NCBI GenBank assembly: GCA_000320545.1
Contig: ADNK01002378.1
Span: 52,501 to 76,122 of the forward strand
DNA length: 23,622 bases
DNA from: Bigelowiella natans CCMP2755
Lineage: Eukaryota; Cercozoa; Chlorarachniophyceae
Reading direction: 5' to 3'
Position numbers and translations under genes: made by a program. Under the pieces are notes generated by a model. That model did not search any database and was not told the DNA's origin. It was given only the letters and a program-made list of their open reading frames with translations. Within the stretch, counting starts at the first letter, position 1, and each line of letters opens with the position of its first letter. Shown here in pieces: positions 1-11,242 of this stretch.

Positions 1-1606
1 GATTATTGTTACAAGAAAACTGGCCAACGATGGTGGAATAAGCTTTTTGAACTAACTGCGTATTTGTCATTAGGAGGAGCAGGGGATAGCGGCGACAGGA
101 TGTTTCTTCAAGAATCGTACATCTACTTCTTTTCTTTCAGCTTCCCCGCCCCCCCAAAAATAGATTTCGATAGAATTTGACCTCTTATTTTGATGCAGTT
201 AGAGGGAGTAAGTAATGGTAGCACTGTTTAGAGAATGCACACACTACTCTTTCGGCCAAGCATAAAAAGGCCTACTTTCCCTTCCCCCCCGCCGCCCCCC
301 GCCCCCTCATCATCGTCACACCTCCCTCTCCTCCTCCTCCCTTTCTTCTTTGCCTCTTCCAATGGGCCTCTCATTAGAGGAAAACAGCGACAGTCAGGAG
401 AAGCAGCATCGGTGCGGAATGGTGGCAGCGGAAACGGGCAGAACAGTGTGACCATTATCAAAATTCCATTCGGGTATCGATTGCGTTGGTAGCCTTTTTT
501 GGTAGAAGTTATAGTAAATTAGCCTTTTCCCACCGGGCTGTGATATTATCCTACCCCCCCAGCGATAAGCTTTGGGTACCACTCCACCTATATCCTTGTT
601 TTGCTCACATATATTGACTTCGTGAATTCATATTCATAAATGTATATGATCGCCCTTCTGGTGGTACCATATTAACTTGGATTGTTTGATAAGGTCGTTG
701 CTCGAGACCAACAGTGACTCGTGGATAGCTCCAGACTACAATGATAATAACGCTCACAACGAAAGTACACATGATGAAACGATCAGCAGTAAGCAGGCCA
801 TTCCTACTGCAGCGGCCGCTTCATCGTTACAACTCGATGTCGGCTCGTCTCGTGCGCTTTTGGAGAAGGATTCATGTAAAAAATGTGTCTATGTTTGATG
901 CAGAAGAGTTGCTACGCTTCTTTTAGGGGCACTTTTACACCAACGATTTTCGCTCTTATACGCATGCATGACCAACCAGCAGATACACTGCTCTCGGTAT
1001 CACTCTACTGCTGGGAATAAGCGATTTTTCATCATGCGATATTAAACGTCATAGTTTCAATTGAAGCCATTTTATTGGTAGCCTAGCCAGAAGAGCGCTA
1101 ACTCAGCAACCACACGCGTCGATCGAAACAATTAGCTTGCCTACTTTGTTGCCATGCTAGCACGCGAGCAGCACAGGCATCTAAAAGTGTGGGTGAACTG
1201 CATGTACGCTGCTAAGAAAATGAAAGCATAGTAACTACCGAAATGATCAACGCACATGTGCTGCACCACACATTGCAACCATCATGTGTGGCCCCATAAT
1301 TAATCCCCGCCAGTGCCACCACAACGAGGCGCATCAAAGAAAGGCACATCAAACGAATTGGAGACATGTGATCACAATGGCCATGCTTATCATGCATGCA
1401 AAAATTTAGAATTTTAGATTGATACCTAAAACACACTATATTTCTGCGAGCGTGCGTGGGGAACGACGAACCGCTAGACATTAATCACTAACACAATAAC
1501 TACAACTACTACTACTGCTATTAATACCACTACTATTCCTACTACTCTTACTAATAAATACTACAACCGCTGGGCAGTGCTACCACAGTACGTCTCTTTG
1601 TGACGC
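1..1606. other. Unresolved region, no supported gene
   Basis: No recognisable protein family. A plus-strand open stretch at about 677-898 reads like protein (acidic, Asn/Ser-rich, then an Ala-rich patch) and contains a possible donor GTAAGC near 788, but I could not connect it to a second exon. C-runs lie at 284-305 and 555-561. Around 1500-1560 there is a degenerate trinucleotide tract of ACT/TAC type. Nothing else can be supported. Confidence 0.4.
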
Positions 1607-1921
1607 CTATTGCGACATGCCGAGAGCTGTCTCCTCCATGCACATGTTAAACACATCCTCGAAGGCCTCAGCAGCTGACTGCTCTCTTTTTAGGGCGACA
1701 TCCAGCTCTGATGGCGCGCATGATACGAACGTGTCCGCAATATCCGCAGCTCTGAAGTACCTGGGTCAGCACACATGGAAAACGGCGAGCTGTTGACTTT
1801 CCTCCTCGACGATTGTTGGAATGTGCGTGTCATTTTTCTTACCTTCGGTAGTCGACCCTCTTCGCAGAAGTTGGACTACTTTCCAGCGGATTTCTCTTCG
1901 AGATAGCTCCGCCTAGCTCTG
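1607..1921 (-). CDS. C-terminal exons of an unidentified protein (partial model)
   Basis: Two minus-strand exons fit together. The upstream one runs 1921 to 1843: its acceptor follows TTACAG, it has 2 leading bases, 25 codons and 2 trailing bases, and its donor is AAG|GTAAGA. The final exon runs 1760 to 1607: its acceptor is ACCCAG, it has 1 leading base, then 50 codons and TAG. The phases match exactly. The joined peptide contains ISKRNPLESSPTSAKRVDYR and then FRAADIADTF, SELDVALKREQSAAEAFEDV and MCMEETALGMSQ-stop. The last 40 residues look like an acidic amphipathic helix. I do not recognise the family. Upstream exons should lie above 1921 on this strand (the 2040-2200 interval is open in several frames), but I could not choose one. 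The call rests on splice phase and composition only. Confidence 0.5.
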
Positions 1922-2633
1922 CTGTAAAGTTCGTGCATGTCGTTTATAAAGAAGGCCGAGGAATTTATTTTCGGTTGTGATCAGGTGAAAAACTAGTGTT
2001 TTATTTGCATCATAAAATGATCCCAGGAGGTTTGTTTTTTAATATTCATAAGTGAATCCGTGTCTAGTGCGTTTGTCTTTGCAATCGTCGTTTTAGATTC
2101 TGTTTCAATTCTTTCCCAACGGTGCGTTGGGTTTGTGGATAGATGTAACACCGTCGCTGAGCTTCTTCTTCGGTATCCTGGGATAAGACATGAAGATGAT
2201 ATGAGCATCTTTCCTCCCATACATACGAACACGCAACCACACAAACACGCACTCACACAATGTCATAGAGGTGCAAATGTATAAATATCTGGTATATCGA
2301 CATTCTCGTTCCGAGCTTCCTATTCTCCTTCGATTCCTCTTTGCATGCCGCCAGGTGCTTCAAAACACCCTTACGACCGTCTTGATCCCCATCATAATCC
2401 TGACCAACACAACAATTTCACGGCCGCTCACAAACATGAGATATATCGCTGCAGAGTCACCTGCAAGATCTTGATGCTTTTTCTCCTGGATTTCGGGCTA
2501 AGCGCGAAAGATCCTCGCCGATTCTTCACAATGCTCGCTCTAAGTTAGGCAGCAACTTATTGTTTGGCGGTGATCGATTGAGGCCGTTCATAATCCAACG
2601 GAAAATGTGAGAAGTGTTATCTCAAAAGCTCTC

Positions 2634-2703
<70 letters not shown>

Positions 2704-3458
2704 CTTCTTGCATATCCCAATGTGCATACTATACAACTCACGAATACCGTCGCACACTCTGTCGCCGCTTCTTTTGGGCCTTTGATAACATAATTAATTG
2801 GAATGAAAACGATGAAATGAGTGCGAAACTGGAGATGAAACCCCAATCGAAACGTTCCTGCAACCAATAGCTCACAGGAATACCCCGGCCCAAATGAAAA
2901 GGCAAAAAGAAAGGCTAGGCGGAGGAGATCTGGCTTGAGTAAGATATGTTATTTACTGCAGGAATTTACCTGTCGTTTCTCCTTCTCTTTAAGCTCCGTT
3001 TCGGCGGAGCGCAGGTCGCGAAGAAAACCACAGAATGTCATCAACACTGTGTTCCAGTCACGGCTATACACATAGTAGCAACGAGGGAAAAGACGCCAAT
3101 AACGATGGCGACATCAGTAATGATTCGTTTATCGAGGTTACTATGAAAGGCAATACGCAAACAGAATGGCATATTATTATTCCTATTGCGTGCAATGTAT
3201 CTATCCGACCCTTCTTCTTTGGTGGATTTCTCCCCAAAAAATGACTGCAGCCGTAAAGACATCTCTTCAATCTCCTCCAATGTCTCCATGAGGCTGTAAA
3301 AGGTGGTGGTGTAGCTTTAAATAGTATTGTCCCGAACTCCATCCCCCCCCATCAACTCCAACAGAACACTCGTGCACGGGGTTGTATATGATACGGAGCT
3401 TTCAACGTAACAGGGTTAAATCCCGTATTAGACGACAGCACCAAAAATGAAGTCATGA
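1922..3458. other. Region with weak plus-strand exon candidates
   Basis: Two plus-strand segments could be exons. The first, 2455-2610, follows an acceptor CTGCAG and reads 51 codons to TGA, including DAFSPGFRAKRERSSPI and LLFGGDRLRPFIIQRKM. The second, 3034-3136, follows an acceptor CCACAG; it begins with ATG at 3035 and gives a Ser/Asn/Asp-rich peptide before a GTTACT donor. A short hydrophobic ORF starts at 2946 (MLFTAGIYLSFLLLF). None shows a known domain and I could not join them. A compound microsatellite at 2636-2701 separates them. Confidence 0.3.
2636..2701. repeat. Compound microsatellite (CT)n(CA)n
   Basis: About 16 CT units run directly into about 15 CA units. Seen directly. The same CT-to-AC or CT-to-GT junction recurs at 7110 and 16258, so compound tracts of this type are a property of the genome rather than of one locus. 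Confidence 0.97.
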
Positions 3459-3734
3459 GTGACACATGCTTTCATTTCAATCAGCTTCATCGGCGTTAAA
3501 TCATTAATGTATTCATGTGAGCCGGCAAAGGATGTTGGTGCGGAGCAAGGTGACAGAACCTCGAGGCTGCAGATCCCCATTCCTCCACCGCATACTTTAC
3601 TACGAAATGAAACCTTAGATAAAGATTGGAGGCAGAAGGGGGGAAACAGCAAGAGAGTGAGGTTTTGCAGCCAGAAACACGAACGAGAGACAGGCCAATC
3701 ACATGGACAACGAGATCACAACAACATGTATTAA
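3459..3734 (+). CDS. Possible 3' exon, polar Arg/Gln-rich ORF of unknown function
   Basis: An open frame of up to 91 codons ends in TAA at 3732-3734. From about codon 20 it reads as a polar, charged peptide (for example CEPAKDVGAEQGDRTSRLQI, then [19 protein letters not shown] before the stop) with no recognised domain. Its stop overlaps the formin stop on the other strand inside the palindrome TTAA, so if real the two genes converge with no 3' spacer between their coding regions. The first codons are not trustworthy, and an acceptor inside the frame is possible. It could equally be a chance ORF opposite formin 3' untranslated sequence. Confidence 0.3.
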   Translation: MTHAFISISFIGVKSLMYSCEPAKDVGAEQGDRTSRLQIPIPPPHTLLRNETLDKDWRQKGGNSKRVRFCSQKHERETGQSHGQRDHNNMY

Positions 3735-4501
3735 ACGAGTGAATCAGTAAGCGACCTGTCCTTGCGAGCTTCATCTTCTGCGTAGTCGAATGCTGGCTTG
3801 ATGCTATCAAAGGCCGCATTGTCCTCTTCCCCCTCCATTTCCTCATCCTCCTTGCTGACAACTTTGGCGTGCTTCTTTTGGATCGACGCGGAATTCTTCT
3901 CCTTCTTCTTCTTTTTATCCATCTTCATCTTCTTCTTATTAGTCTCCTCCTTCGTCTGAGAGTTTGTGCTCTTTCCTATGTTTCCATCCAGGAGATCCCG
4001 TGCCTTATCTGGATATACCATATAGCCCAACGTTAGGATTATCACCCACGAATCTGCACCCCGTAGTATGCATAATACTATCGATCATTTGGCATGTACT
4101 AACAACTTTCCATGTCCCGCCCCCCATCCGAATTCCGAAGGACCCGTGGTGCTCAGTGCTAGGGAGGTGGAGGGGGGATGGGAGGTGGGAGGAGTGACAC
4201 CTTGGTCATTGGTTTCTTTCCTTGTCTTCTTCTCAGCCTCGATCTCGTTGCAATTCTGCTGTCCTTCTTTCTTATCTTCTTCATCGCCGTCACCAGCTAT
4301 TCGTTCCACTTCTAAAGGAATCCCCGCTATTTCGTACAGCGACTTCGTCTTCAACGTGAAAGCTCCGATCGAGGCTTTGAGGTCGTTATGGTTTGCCTCC
4401 AAAGCTCTCTATATTTGCAATGCAATTGCGTTCAGAGAGAGAGGTGCCGGATTGATACGCAAAATTTGTAAGTAAGCTTTTACCCGTCTTTGTGTTCTTT
4501 G

Positions 4502-4543
<42 letters not shown>

Positions 4544-5254
4544 GCGTGTGCGTGTGCGTGTGCGTGTGCAGATGTTACTTCTCGCTTATTCACACCCACC
4601 ATACGTGTTTGCCGAATTATGATGAAGAAAGAGATGCGTACCTCGAAAATCTGCAAATCTTCAAAGACGGACCGAGCACCCTCATGTTCCGGCTGGAGAG
4701 AGGAAAGCAAGTAGATGGGGTGGGGGGGGGGAGGAAGAAATGGCGCAATATATATTCTACAGTTGGTTTTACTTGAATTTGAACGATGTATGCTATCATC
4801 AAGACGCCCTCCCCCCCCCCCCAACCCCGTGATGAAACACACCTGCTGTATCATCTTCGCCAAGAAGTGCAAGAGAGTGATATTGCCCTTACCGCGAATA
4901 GACCCTGGTAAGGAGTTGACGGGCAGAGAGCGGGGGCCAGTATGAGCATGCGTTTCAGAGAGTCTTCGCAACAATACTCATATTGTTGGTGTTTTATCGG
5001 TATCATCATCATCATCATCATCATCATTACGAACCGAGGCTCGAGAGAATTCCAATTTTAAAGCCGTGAGTACTTCGGCCTAGAAAGAAAAATCGGAGAA
5101 ACGGTCAGCACTTGACGAGGAGCCAGCCCCCTTGCCCCCCTGTTCCCCTCTCTCCAGTCGTTCGGTCAGAAACACGACTACGAAGATCCAGAGAGGATAA
5201 ATCAATCGACACTATTTGCATCTACGAAATAATCTTGTACAAAGCGATCTATAT

Positions 5255-5315
<61 letters not shown>

Positions 5316-6559
5316 ACACATATACATGCCCGCACAAATGCAACTTCTCATTATCCAACATCTCCTAACCATTCATGAAACTGCCGATGATGAGGATCAG
5401 CTTGAGCACGTAGCTAAGTGCACTGGAATTTTGCAGCCGCGTAAGGGCCTCCCTCACGCACCTTGTTAGGCAAATACAACACAGGCAGAGTCGCGAGTTC
5501 TTTAGCGACGATTTTGAGCTGTGTATCTGTGTTTATATTCACGCGTTTGTTGCGTGCGTGTGTGCAGTACTCGAGCGACGTCCGAAAGATGGCTATCTTC
5601 GCAGGGGCAGTTTTTATGAACTTCATCGTTTCGAGCCTCCTCGAAACCTGGCATAAAAACAATATTAAACAATATACACATTTAATATTTATATTTTTGT
5701 GTATATCAACACTTTTATGCGTGGGCGTTTGTGTCTGAACGCGTGGTCCTAGCAACGAATCACGGTGCAAACGCGTGAAAGCACAGCACATACGTTCGGG
5801 ATCGTGATCATCGATTTGAAGAACTTCTCCGCATCAGTAAGTACGTCTAATTCACCGTTGTATGCTGGATGGGAAAGAAAGGAACTCAGTAGTGTAGATG
5901 CCGACTTCATTTTCACAAGGAGATAATTAGCAAATATTATAATAATAATACTAGGGATTATCTCTCTCTCCCTCTCCCTCTCCCTCTCCCTCTCCCTCTC
6001 CTCTTTCTTTTTTCCCCCCCCCCCCCCCCCTTCTCTCTCTCTCCATCTCTTTTAATTGCCCGTCTTCCATTTTCATCGCTTTCGATATTCCGACTTTCCA
6101 ATATATTCGCGGATGCGTGTGTATGCGTTTGAGGCGTTTCTACACATACCCTCGAGAAGCTCGGTCTCGGCAGATGTCGGCATGACACGGAGCAAAGTCT
6201 CGATCTAAAGGAAGAAAGAACATCCGGGGGAAGAAGCAGAGAAAAACGGCCTGAAGTATATTCAAGAAATGAAACAAAAAAAGGCTGCGTGTACTAGGTC
6301 GTCCTGTATGCGGTCTATAGCGTCTGAAGCTCTTATCGAGACCGATAAACCTTCTTCTTCTTCCCCTGCACGTGGATATTGAAATGTAAGTAATTGTCCT
6401 CACAAAGCACGTTGCAGTTATGAAACAACTGTCACCAATAACGGTTTGCATCACCTTCCTTCTTCTGCGGGATGGACCCTTCGTACCTAGTATTTTGTCG
6501 TATATAATACATATATACCATTATGGCTGAATGAGTGTGTTCAGTAAATATGGGTAAAG

Positions 6560-6601
<42 letters not shown>

Positions 6602-7105
6602 ATCATGCTATCAGTCGATGCGAGTCGGGCGGAATCATGATCCGACTTATACACAGACATATTTTTCTTACTCGAAGATGATCCTCGCCACTCCCTTCGC
6701 CGCAGCAACGTTGCGCCTACGTTCAATTTCCAAAGTTTTGGGGTCATGTTCTTCTTCTTCCTCCTCCTCCTCATCTGCAGTGGTATCATCGTCGCTTGTC
6801 TTCTCGAGCCTCTGCTGCATCATTTGGCGCTTCTGCTTTGCTGACAGGCAAACAACTAATCCGAACTGCCTGACAAAGCTCTCCGCCACCGTATGGACAA
6901 TCCTCTCCACTGATTTAGGCGCCGGGGGGGGGAAAGAGGCAAGGGAGATAGGTGAGATTTATGTAATAAATATACTTGGTCATTGGTTGAATGGTGTGCT
7001 CATTGAATCAGTGTTTCGATATTTCATCGCACCGTTGTAGGATGGCGTTGTTGATGTAAGTAGTAAGAGGGCACAGAATCTCCTCTCCCATTTACAGCTC
7101 TCATT

Positions 7106-7183
<78 letters not shown>

Positions 7184-7469
7184 ACACACAAACACGCACA
7201 CACTTTTATCCCCTCCTCCTCCCCTCTCTCTCCCTCTCCCATCTTTGCATGAATCACGTACGCGGCGTCTCCACTGCGGGCATGGTGAACAGCATTTCGA
7301 GCTGAGGGCTAAATGACAAGTACCGAGCGAGCGATATCCCTGGGGAAGAGGAAAGAATAGGAGCAATATTAGTAGTAGTAGTTGTTGTTGCAGGTGAGAT
7401 GGGGAAAGAGTGAATCATCAATGAGAGCATGAAAAAGTAATCGAATTTAAGAAAGAATGCTATTTGAAG

Positions 7470-7505
<36 letters not shown>

Positions 7506-7722
7506 GAGGAAAGAACATAAGGAGGGGGTGAGGAGAGGCGCAGGGGGTTGGAGAAGCGTTTACAAAAGTTGTTAGTCTTGGAAGAACGATGCTCTTTAGT
7601 TACGTATCACAACCCAACATCCCACAACAACTTCGATAAATTATTCTTTTTGGAGAAAGACTCGTGGTGCGACGTAGTACCGGCATTCAGCACGCGTTTG
7701 GGGTCGAGGATCATCGCCTGCA

Positions 7723-7758
<36 letters not shown>

Positions 7759-8955
7759 GCGCACAGATGGTGTGCAATGATTGATTAATTTCTTCCGAGT
7801 TGTTTCTTAGATACACGCATTCGACATAGGCCTTTGCTCGTATAACTGTTGTTAAATAGGCTAAATATCTTCTTAAAGTGTAGTTGCTAAGCTAGGGAAG
7901 GTGAAGCTTGAGAAAGCAGCAAAGGTGCATACGCATATGCAACAACAACAATAGCAACTATCGTATTCACGACGTCACCACCTTCTTTTCTTCCTTATCC
8001 CCGCCCGACTTTACTGTTGTTGTTGTCGTTTTGTTATAATATTTTCAAAGAAAAATATTCACGGGATATATGCTACGGATTTATGCTGCTATTTCTTGCT
8101 CTCCCTATTTTCTGTTCCGCCCCACCCCTCTTTTGCTGTGTTAATTCGCAGTGTGGCAGTAAAAACGTGCATCTGTGCACGGATATTTGCGATGACATAC
8201 CACACCACCTAATCGATCGTCGCAAAGATGCGTAGCAGGAGCGAAATAATAAAAACAGAAAAGAGAAAGAGAGAAAGACAGAGGACCTCGAGTGCCTCTC
8301 CGACCCCGCTTCATTTTGGGAGCTGAGAAGTGGCCTTCCAAATCTGCCAGTACAGACCCAGGTCAGACAGTTTTTCGATATCATCAAAAGAATTGCATGC
8401 CATTTTGTCATCATCATCATCGTATCCTTGCCTTTACCAGAGAAGTCCACGAAGCTCGTGGCGGAGGTCGTATCGTCGCTTGCAGACACGAGTCGCTCCC
8501 AGAGCGTATCAGCAATGTCCATTGGGCCCAGCCTCACCCAATGCACCTGAAGAGATGATGATCACCATTTTGGATGCTGCTAATATCTATTAGTTTCTCT
8601 GTGCACAACCTTCTTCATTGGCACGCTAGGTTTTGGAATATCAAGGGCCTCTTTCCTCGGGGCTGATAGCCCCCCCATCATGGGAGGCGGCGGCAGTCCG
8701 GGAGGCGGCGGCACTCCCCCTCCCATCAAGGGCGGCGGTGGTGGAATCCCGCTCAAACCTGGAGGCGGAGGCAGTGCTAGATCAGGGGGGGGGGGAATGC
8801 TACTTGCCTCTTCCTCCTTTTCGTTTCCAGCTGCTCCTGGTAGTGGTGGGGGAGGAGTAGAAGGAGTCTTCCCTGGCATCGTTGAGGGGGCAAAAGAACC
8901 CCTTCCGCCGCTTTGCTGTGCTTCTCCGTTAGTGAGTGCATCCGGTAGCGTGCCC
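3731..8955 (-). CDS. Formin (FH1-FH2 protein), FH1 to C-terminus
   Basis: Actin-nucleating and elongating formin. Phase-consistent exons in coding order: 8955-8610 (FH1), 8546-8438, 8343-8287 (or ending 8305), 6840-6672 (or starting 6909), 6464-6404, 6204-6150, 5864-5794, 5647-5478, 5422-5370, 5079-5035, 4904-4843, 4692-4642, 4408-4201, 4008-3731. FH1 has at least six runs of 4-5 prolines that would recruit profilin-actin. FH2 starts with [14 protein letters not shown] and IADTLWERL (both lasso tryptophans), then [81 protein letters not shown] and [15 protein letters not shown]. Odd points: an Asp/Glu-rich linker insert at about 6740-6780, GS where formins usually have GN, and an apparently missing post region after [12 protein letters not shown], where an acidic/lysine-rich tail begins. 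Exon 5647-5478 is read through a stretch that may hide a mini-intron. The family call is secure; some splice sites are not. Confidence 0.92.
4506..4570. repeat. (TG)n followed by (GTGTGC)n
   Basis: A pure TG tract grades into five copies of a GTGTGC-type hexamer. It lies in the formin intron between 4642 and 4408. The hexamer appears to have arisen from the dinucleotide by a point change and then spread. Confidence 0.95.
5001..5027. repeat. (ATC)n trinucleotide repeat
   Basis: About eight to nine ATC units in the formin intron just after exon 5079-5035. Similar ATC/GAT tracts lie at 9650-9670, 19700-19720, 22080-22110 and 22639-22679. Confidence 0.9.
5258..5316. repeat. Compound microsatellite (TA)n(TG)n
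   Basis: A TA tract of about 16 units changes directly to a TG tract of about 13 units. It lies in the formin intron between exons 5370 and 5079. Confidence 0.96.
5960..6042. repeat. (CTCTCC)n tract, 17-base C run and CT tract
   Basis: A hexamer CTCTCC tract (5960-6003) is followed by a homopolymer of 17 C (6014-6030) and a short CT tract. All lie in the formin intron between exons 6150 and 5864. The long C run is a place to expect sequencing-length error, but it is intronic. Confidence 0.93.
6562..6598. repeat. (TA)n microsatellite
   Basis: About 18 TA units in the formin intron between exons 6672 and 6464. Confidence 0.95.
7110..7202. repeat. Compound microsatellite (CT)n(AC)n
   Basis: About 17 CT units followed by a long AC tract interrupted by T at two points. 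It sits in the largest formin intron (about 8286 to 6841). Confidence 0.96.
7471..7755. repeat. (GT)n at 7471-7501 and (AC)n at 7730-7755
   Basis: Two dinucleotide tracts of opposite orientation about 230 bp apart in the same large formin intron. Between them the minus strand shows a splice-like acceptor and an ILDPKRVLN peptide, which I do not include as an exon because the flanking FH2 exons already join in phase without it. Confidence 0.9.
8610..8955 (-). other. FH1 proline-rich exon
   Basis: A single 346-nt exon (acceptor GACAG, donor AAG|GTTGTG) codes about 115 residues. Poly-proline blocks are spaced by Gly/Leu/Met, for example [19 protein letters not shown] and [15 protein letters not shown]. 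This is the classical profilin-binding FH1 layout directly before the FH2 lasso. On the plus strand the same DNA gives a glycine-rich shadow frame. Confidence 0.93.
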
Positions 8956-9364
8956 CTGTCAGGGCGTATTCGGCAACAACAAAAGCACAGTCGCAAAGGT
9001 TAGTTGCGTCTATGAGACCGAGCGCTCGACAAGGGCGTTCCCATTCAATTGCACGTTCATTCATTACGTGAGAAATTATATAATACTAGCTGCCAACCCC
9101 TCGCGGACGAATGCGCTGACTTCCTCTAACTGGACCTCGGTAAGGCCCTGTTGTTATCAGCGAAGAACCGCGAACAACAACACAGGCAGAACAATAGGTA
9201 GGGGGGAGGGAGAGAGCCCTCATTGAGTGGAAAGAAAAGACGATAGGCGTCCAGATGCAGCACACACATACGCACTCGTATACACACGCAGACGTCCAAG
9301 TATTGCAAGAAAGGAGAAATAAAACAACAGGCGAAGCCGCGTGTGTGATAAAACACGGATGATG

Positions 9365-11096
9365 CTATCGTGGCACCGATTTTGCCATGATAGAGCATAG
9401 CCTGAAAGGCGAGACTCGCTGTCCTGCACTCATTCCTCCATGAATCGCGCCGAATTTGCCACTGTTTCCACTCCCTCTTCTCGTCGGCGTCTCCAGGCTA
9501 TCATCAAGAGTGATCACACGATGCCTTGGCCCTGTCGTCGTGATAGCACGAAAGATGGTAGTAGTGAGTCGGTGCCAAAAGGGATGAAGAGGAAGAAGAA
9601 GAAGAAGATGAGGATAACGAAGACACGCATGCATTAACATCACCATCATCATTATCATCATCATCATAACTGCTATTCTACTCATCGCCTCTTTCTCTTT
9701 TGCAGGGGATATCGGCTTACGTGAGACGCCTGCAATCAGTCCCTGCATTGCACGGCCCCTGCGGCTCTGCACCCGCTCCGTTTTCTTCGTGCCCCCCCCT
9801 CGATGTTTTCCGGCGGAGGAAAGGCCCATCTTCTTCCGGAATAATAGTCCTTTATCATAGTGCGAGAATCGCGAAGAGGAGGTGCCGAAACCCGACTTTG
9901 GCGTTGCTTTCTTAGTCGATCGATTATCCGGCGTTTGGGAAGCATTCGAGTTCCTTCGCCGCCAGTTTTTCCGGCGTAATCGTGGGTCGCTTTGCGTTCC
10001 GTGGAGGGGCAAGTGAGTGTGGCTACGCACGTGGTCTTGCATCTGCCGGAGAGTCATCCTGCCACCTACAATGCGACCTACAATCGCTTTGTTTCTCATT
10101 TGTGTTTCATTGTATGTGGAATTAGTCGCTACCTTGGATGTATTTACGGTCTCGGCCGTCGCTGCCACCGTCATCAAAGACCTGGGGGCAGCTCCTTGGG
10201 CTCGCACTAGTTGAGGACGACGCGGCTTTTGAAGACCGCGAATACTCGTTAAATATCTGCGATTTGGGGCTGCTTAGATCGCTACCATTGCTGAAAGGGC
10301 TTTGCCGGATGCGCGACTGTGGATACAATCTATTCCCAGTCGTTGCCGCATGTTCGTTTGTGCTGATCTCATGTGCGAGTTCATGCGAGGGGCTAAAGGA
10401 GAACACTTTGGGGGATGTCCGGTAAGACGATGACAGGCTTTTCGATGGCTGGATAATTGCCTTCTATAAGTTGAACAGTGAAGTAGAGGAGCAAAAACAC
10501 GTCGTAAGGGGGGCGGGGGGGGGGGGGGTAAACAGTCTCTTCGAGAAGAAAGCGGAAGACAACACAGAGGGAAGAGAGACAAATACGTGTACATTCAGCC
10601 CAACCGCTCGTGCCGACTGTGAGAGATGCCGTTGATGCCTCCTTTTTGCACCTATACAAGGCATCACGACACGTATTGAAAGCGAAGAAAGAAACGAGTC
10701 ACTAGCATCCGCGGCGGAGCGCTGTAGCTGAGGATATAATTCACCTCTAGAACTCCTTGCCGATAGGTGGGTTGTCACTGAACAGATGGACCACGAATCA
10801 CTGATGTTCCTCGGCGTACTGTCAAGTGACGAGGAGGGGCAATGGCTGGAGTCGACCGCTATTGCCAGGCTTTTACCAGCAGATTCTCTCTTTTTCAGCG
10901 CCGTGGTTGGCGTGGGACGGGGCGAAGGAGACGCCCGAAGCTGCAGTCTAAATGGGGGAGAGGGGGCTGATTTTTGAATTGGACTTTCGTTAAAATAGGG
11001 ATCTGAAGACTTGACTCCAATGCTAGCGATCGATGTCCTATGAAGTCATTTAAGTGCGTGAGATTCAATGGAAAAGTGAAGAAGGAAACGATGTTA

Positions 11097-11134
<38 letters not shown>

Positions 11135-11206
11135 CACACGCCTGCAACAAACGGGCAAAACTGCACATCGTGTCACTCATGCAATTGCCAATCACAATCG
11201 CACGTG

Positions 11207-11242
<36 letters not shown>

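Larger units (their letters stand above)
4201..8610 (-). other. FH2 domain region of the formin, split over 13 exons
   Basis: FH2 forms a head-to-tail dimer that processively caps actin barbed ends. The lasso is encoded by the end of the FH1 exon plus 8546-8438. The linker is 8343-8287 plus 6840-6672 and holds a Glu run of about eight residues. The knob/core is 6464 to 4642. Every junction listed for the gene keeps frame; for instance GAG G|GTATGT at 6150 joins CA TAC at 5864 to give LLEAYNGELD. What is expected but not seen is the final roughly 90-residue post helix bundle and its terminal tyrosine-phenylalanine-acid motif. The exon order and motif spacing match formins by eye. Confidence 0.88.

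Noticed and set aside
7270-7349. Minus-strand exon-like segment with [15 protein letters not shown]
   Set aside because: It has reasonable splice signals but no phase-compatible neighbours, and the FH2 segment it might represent ([13 protein letters not shown]) is already encoded at 6204-6150.
7607-7816. Minus-strand peptide with ILDPKRVLN, resembling the FH2 LD-x-KR-x-x-N motif
   Set aside because: The FH2 exons on each side (8343-8287 and 6840-6672) join in phase without it, and the linker-end motif is supplied by [12 protein letters not shown] at about 6740. The rest of the peptide does not fit FH2.
8680-9003. Plus-strand Gly-rich 107-codon ORF
   Set aside because: It is the reverse complement of the poly-proline FH1 exon (CCN codons become GGN-rich frames).
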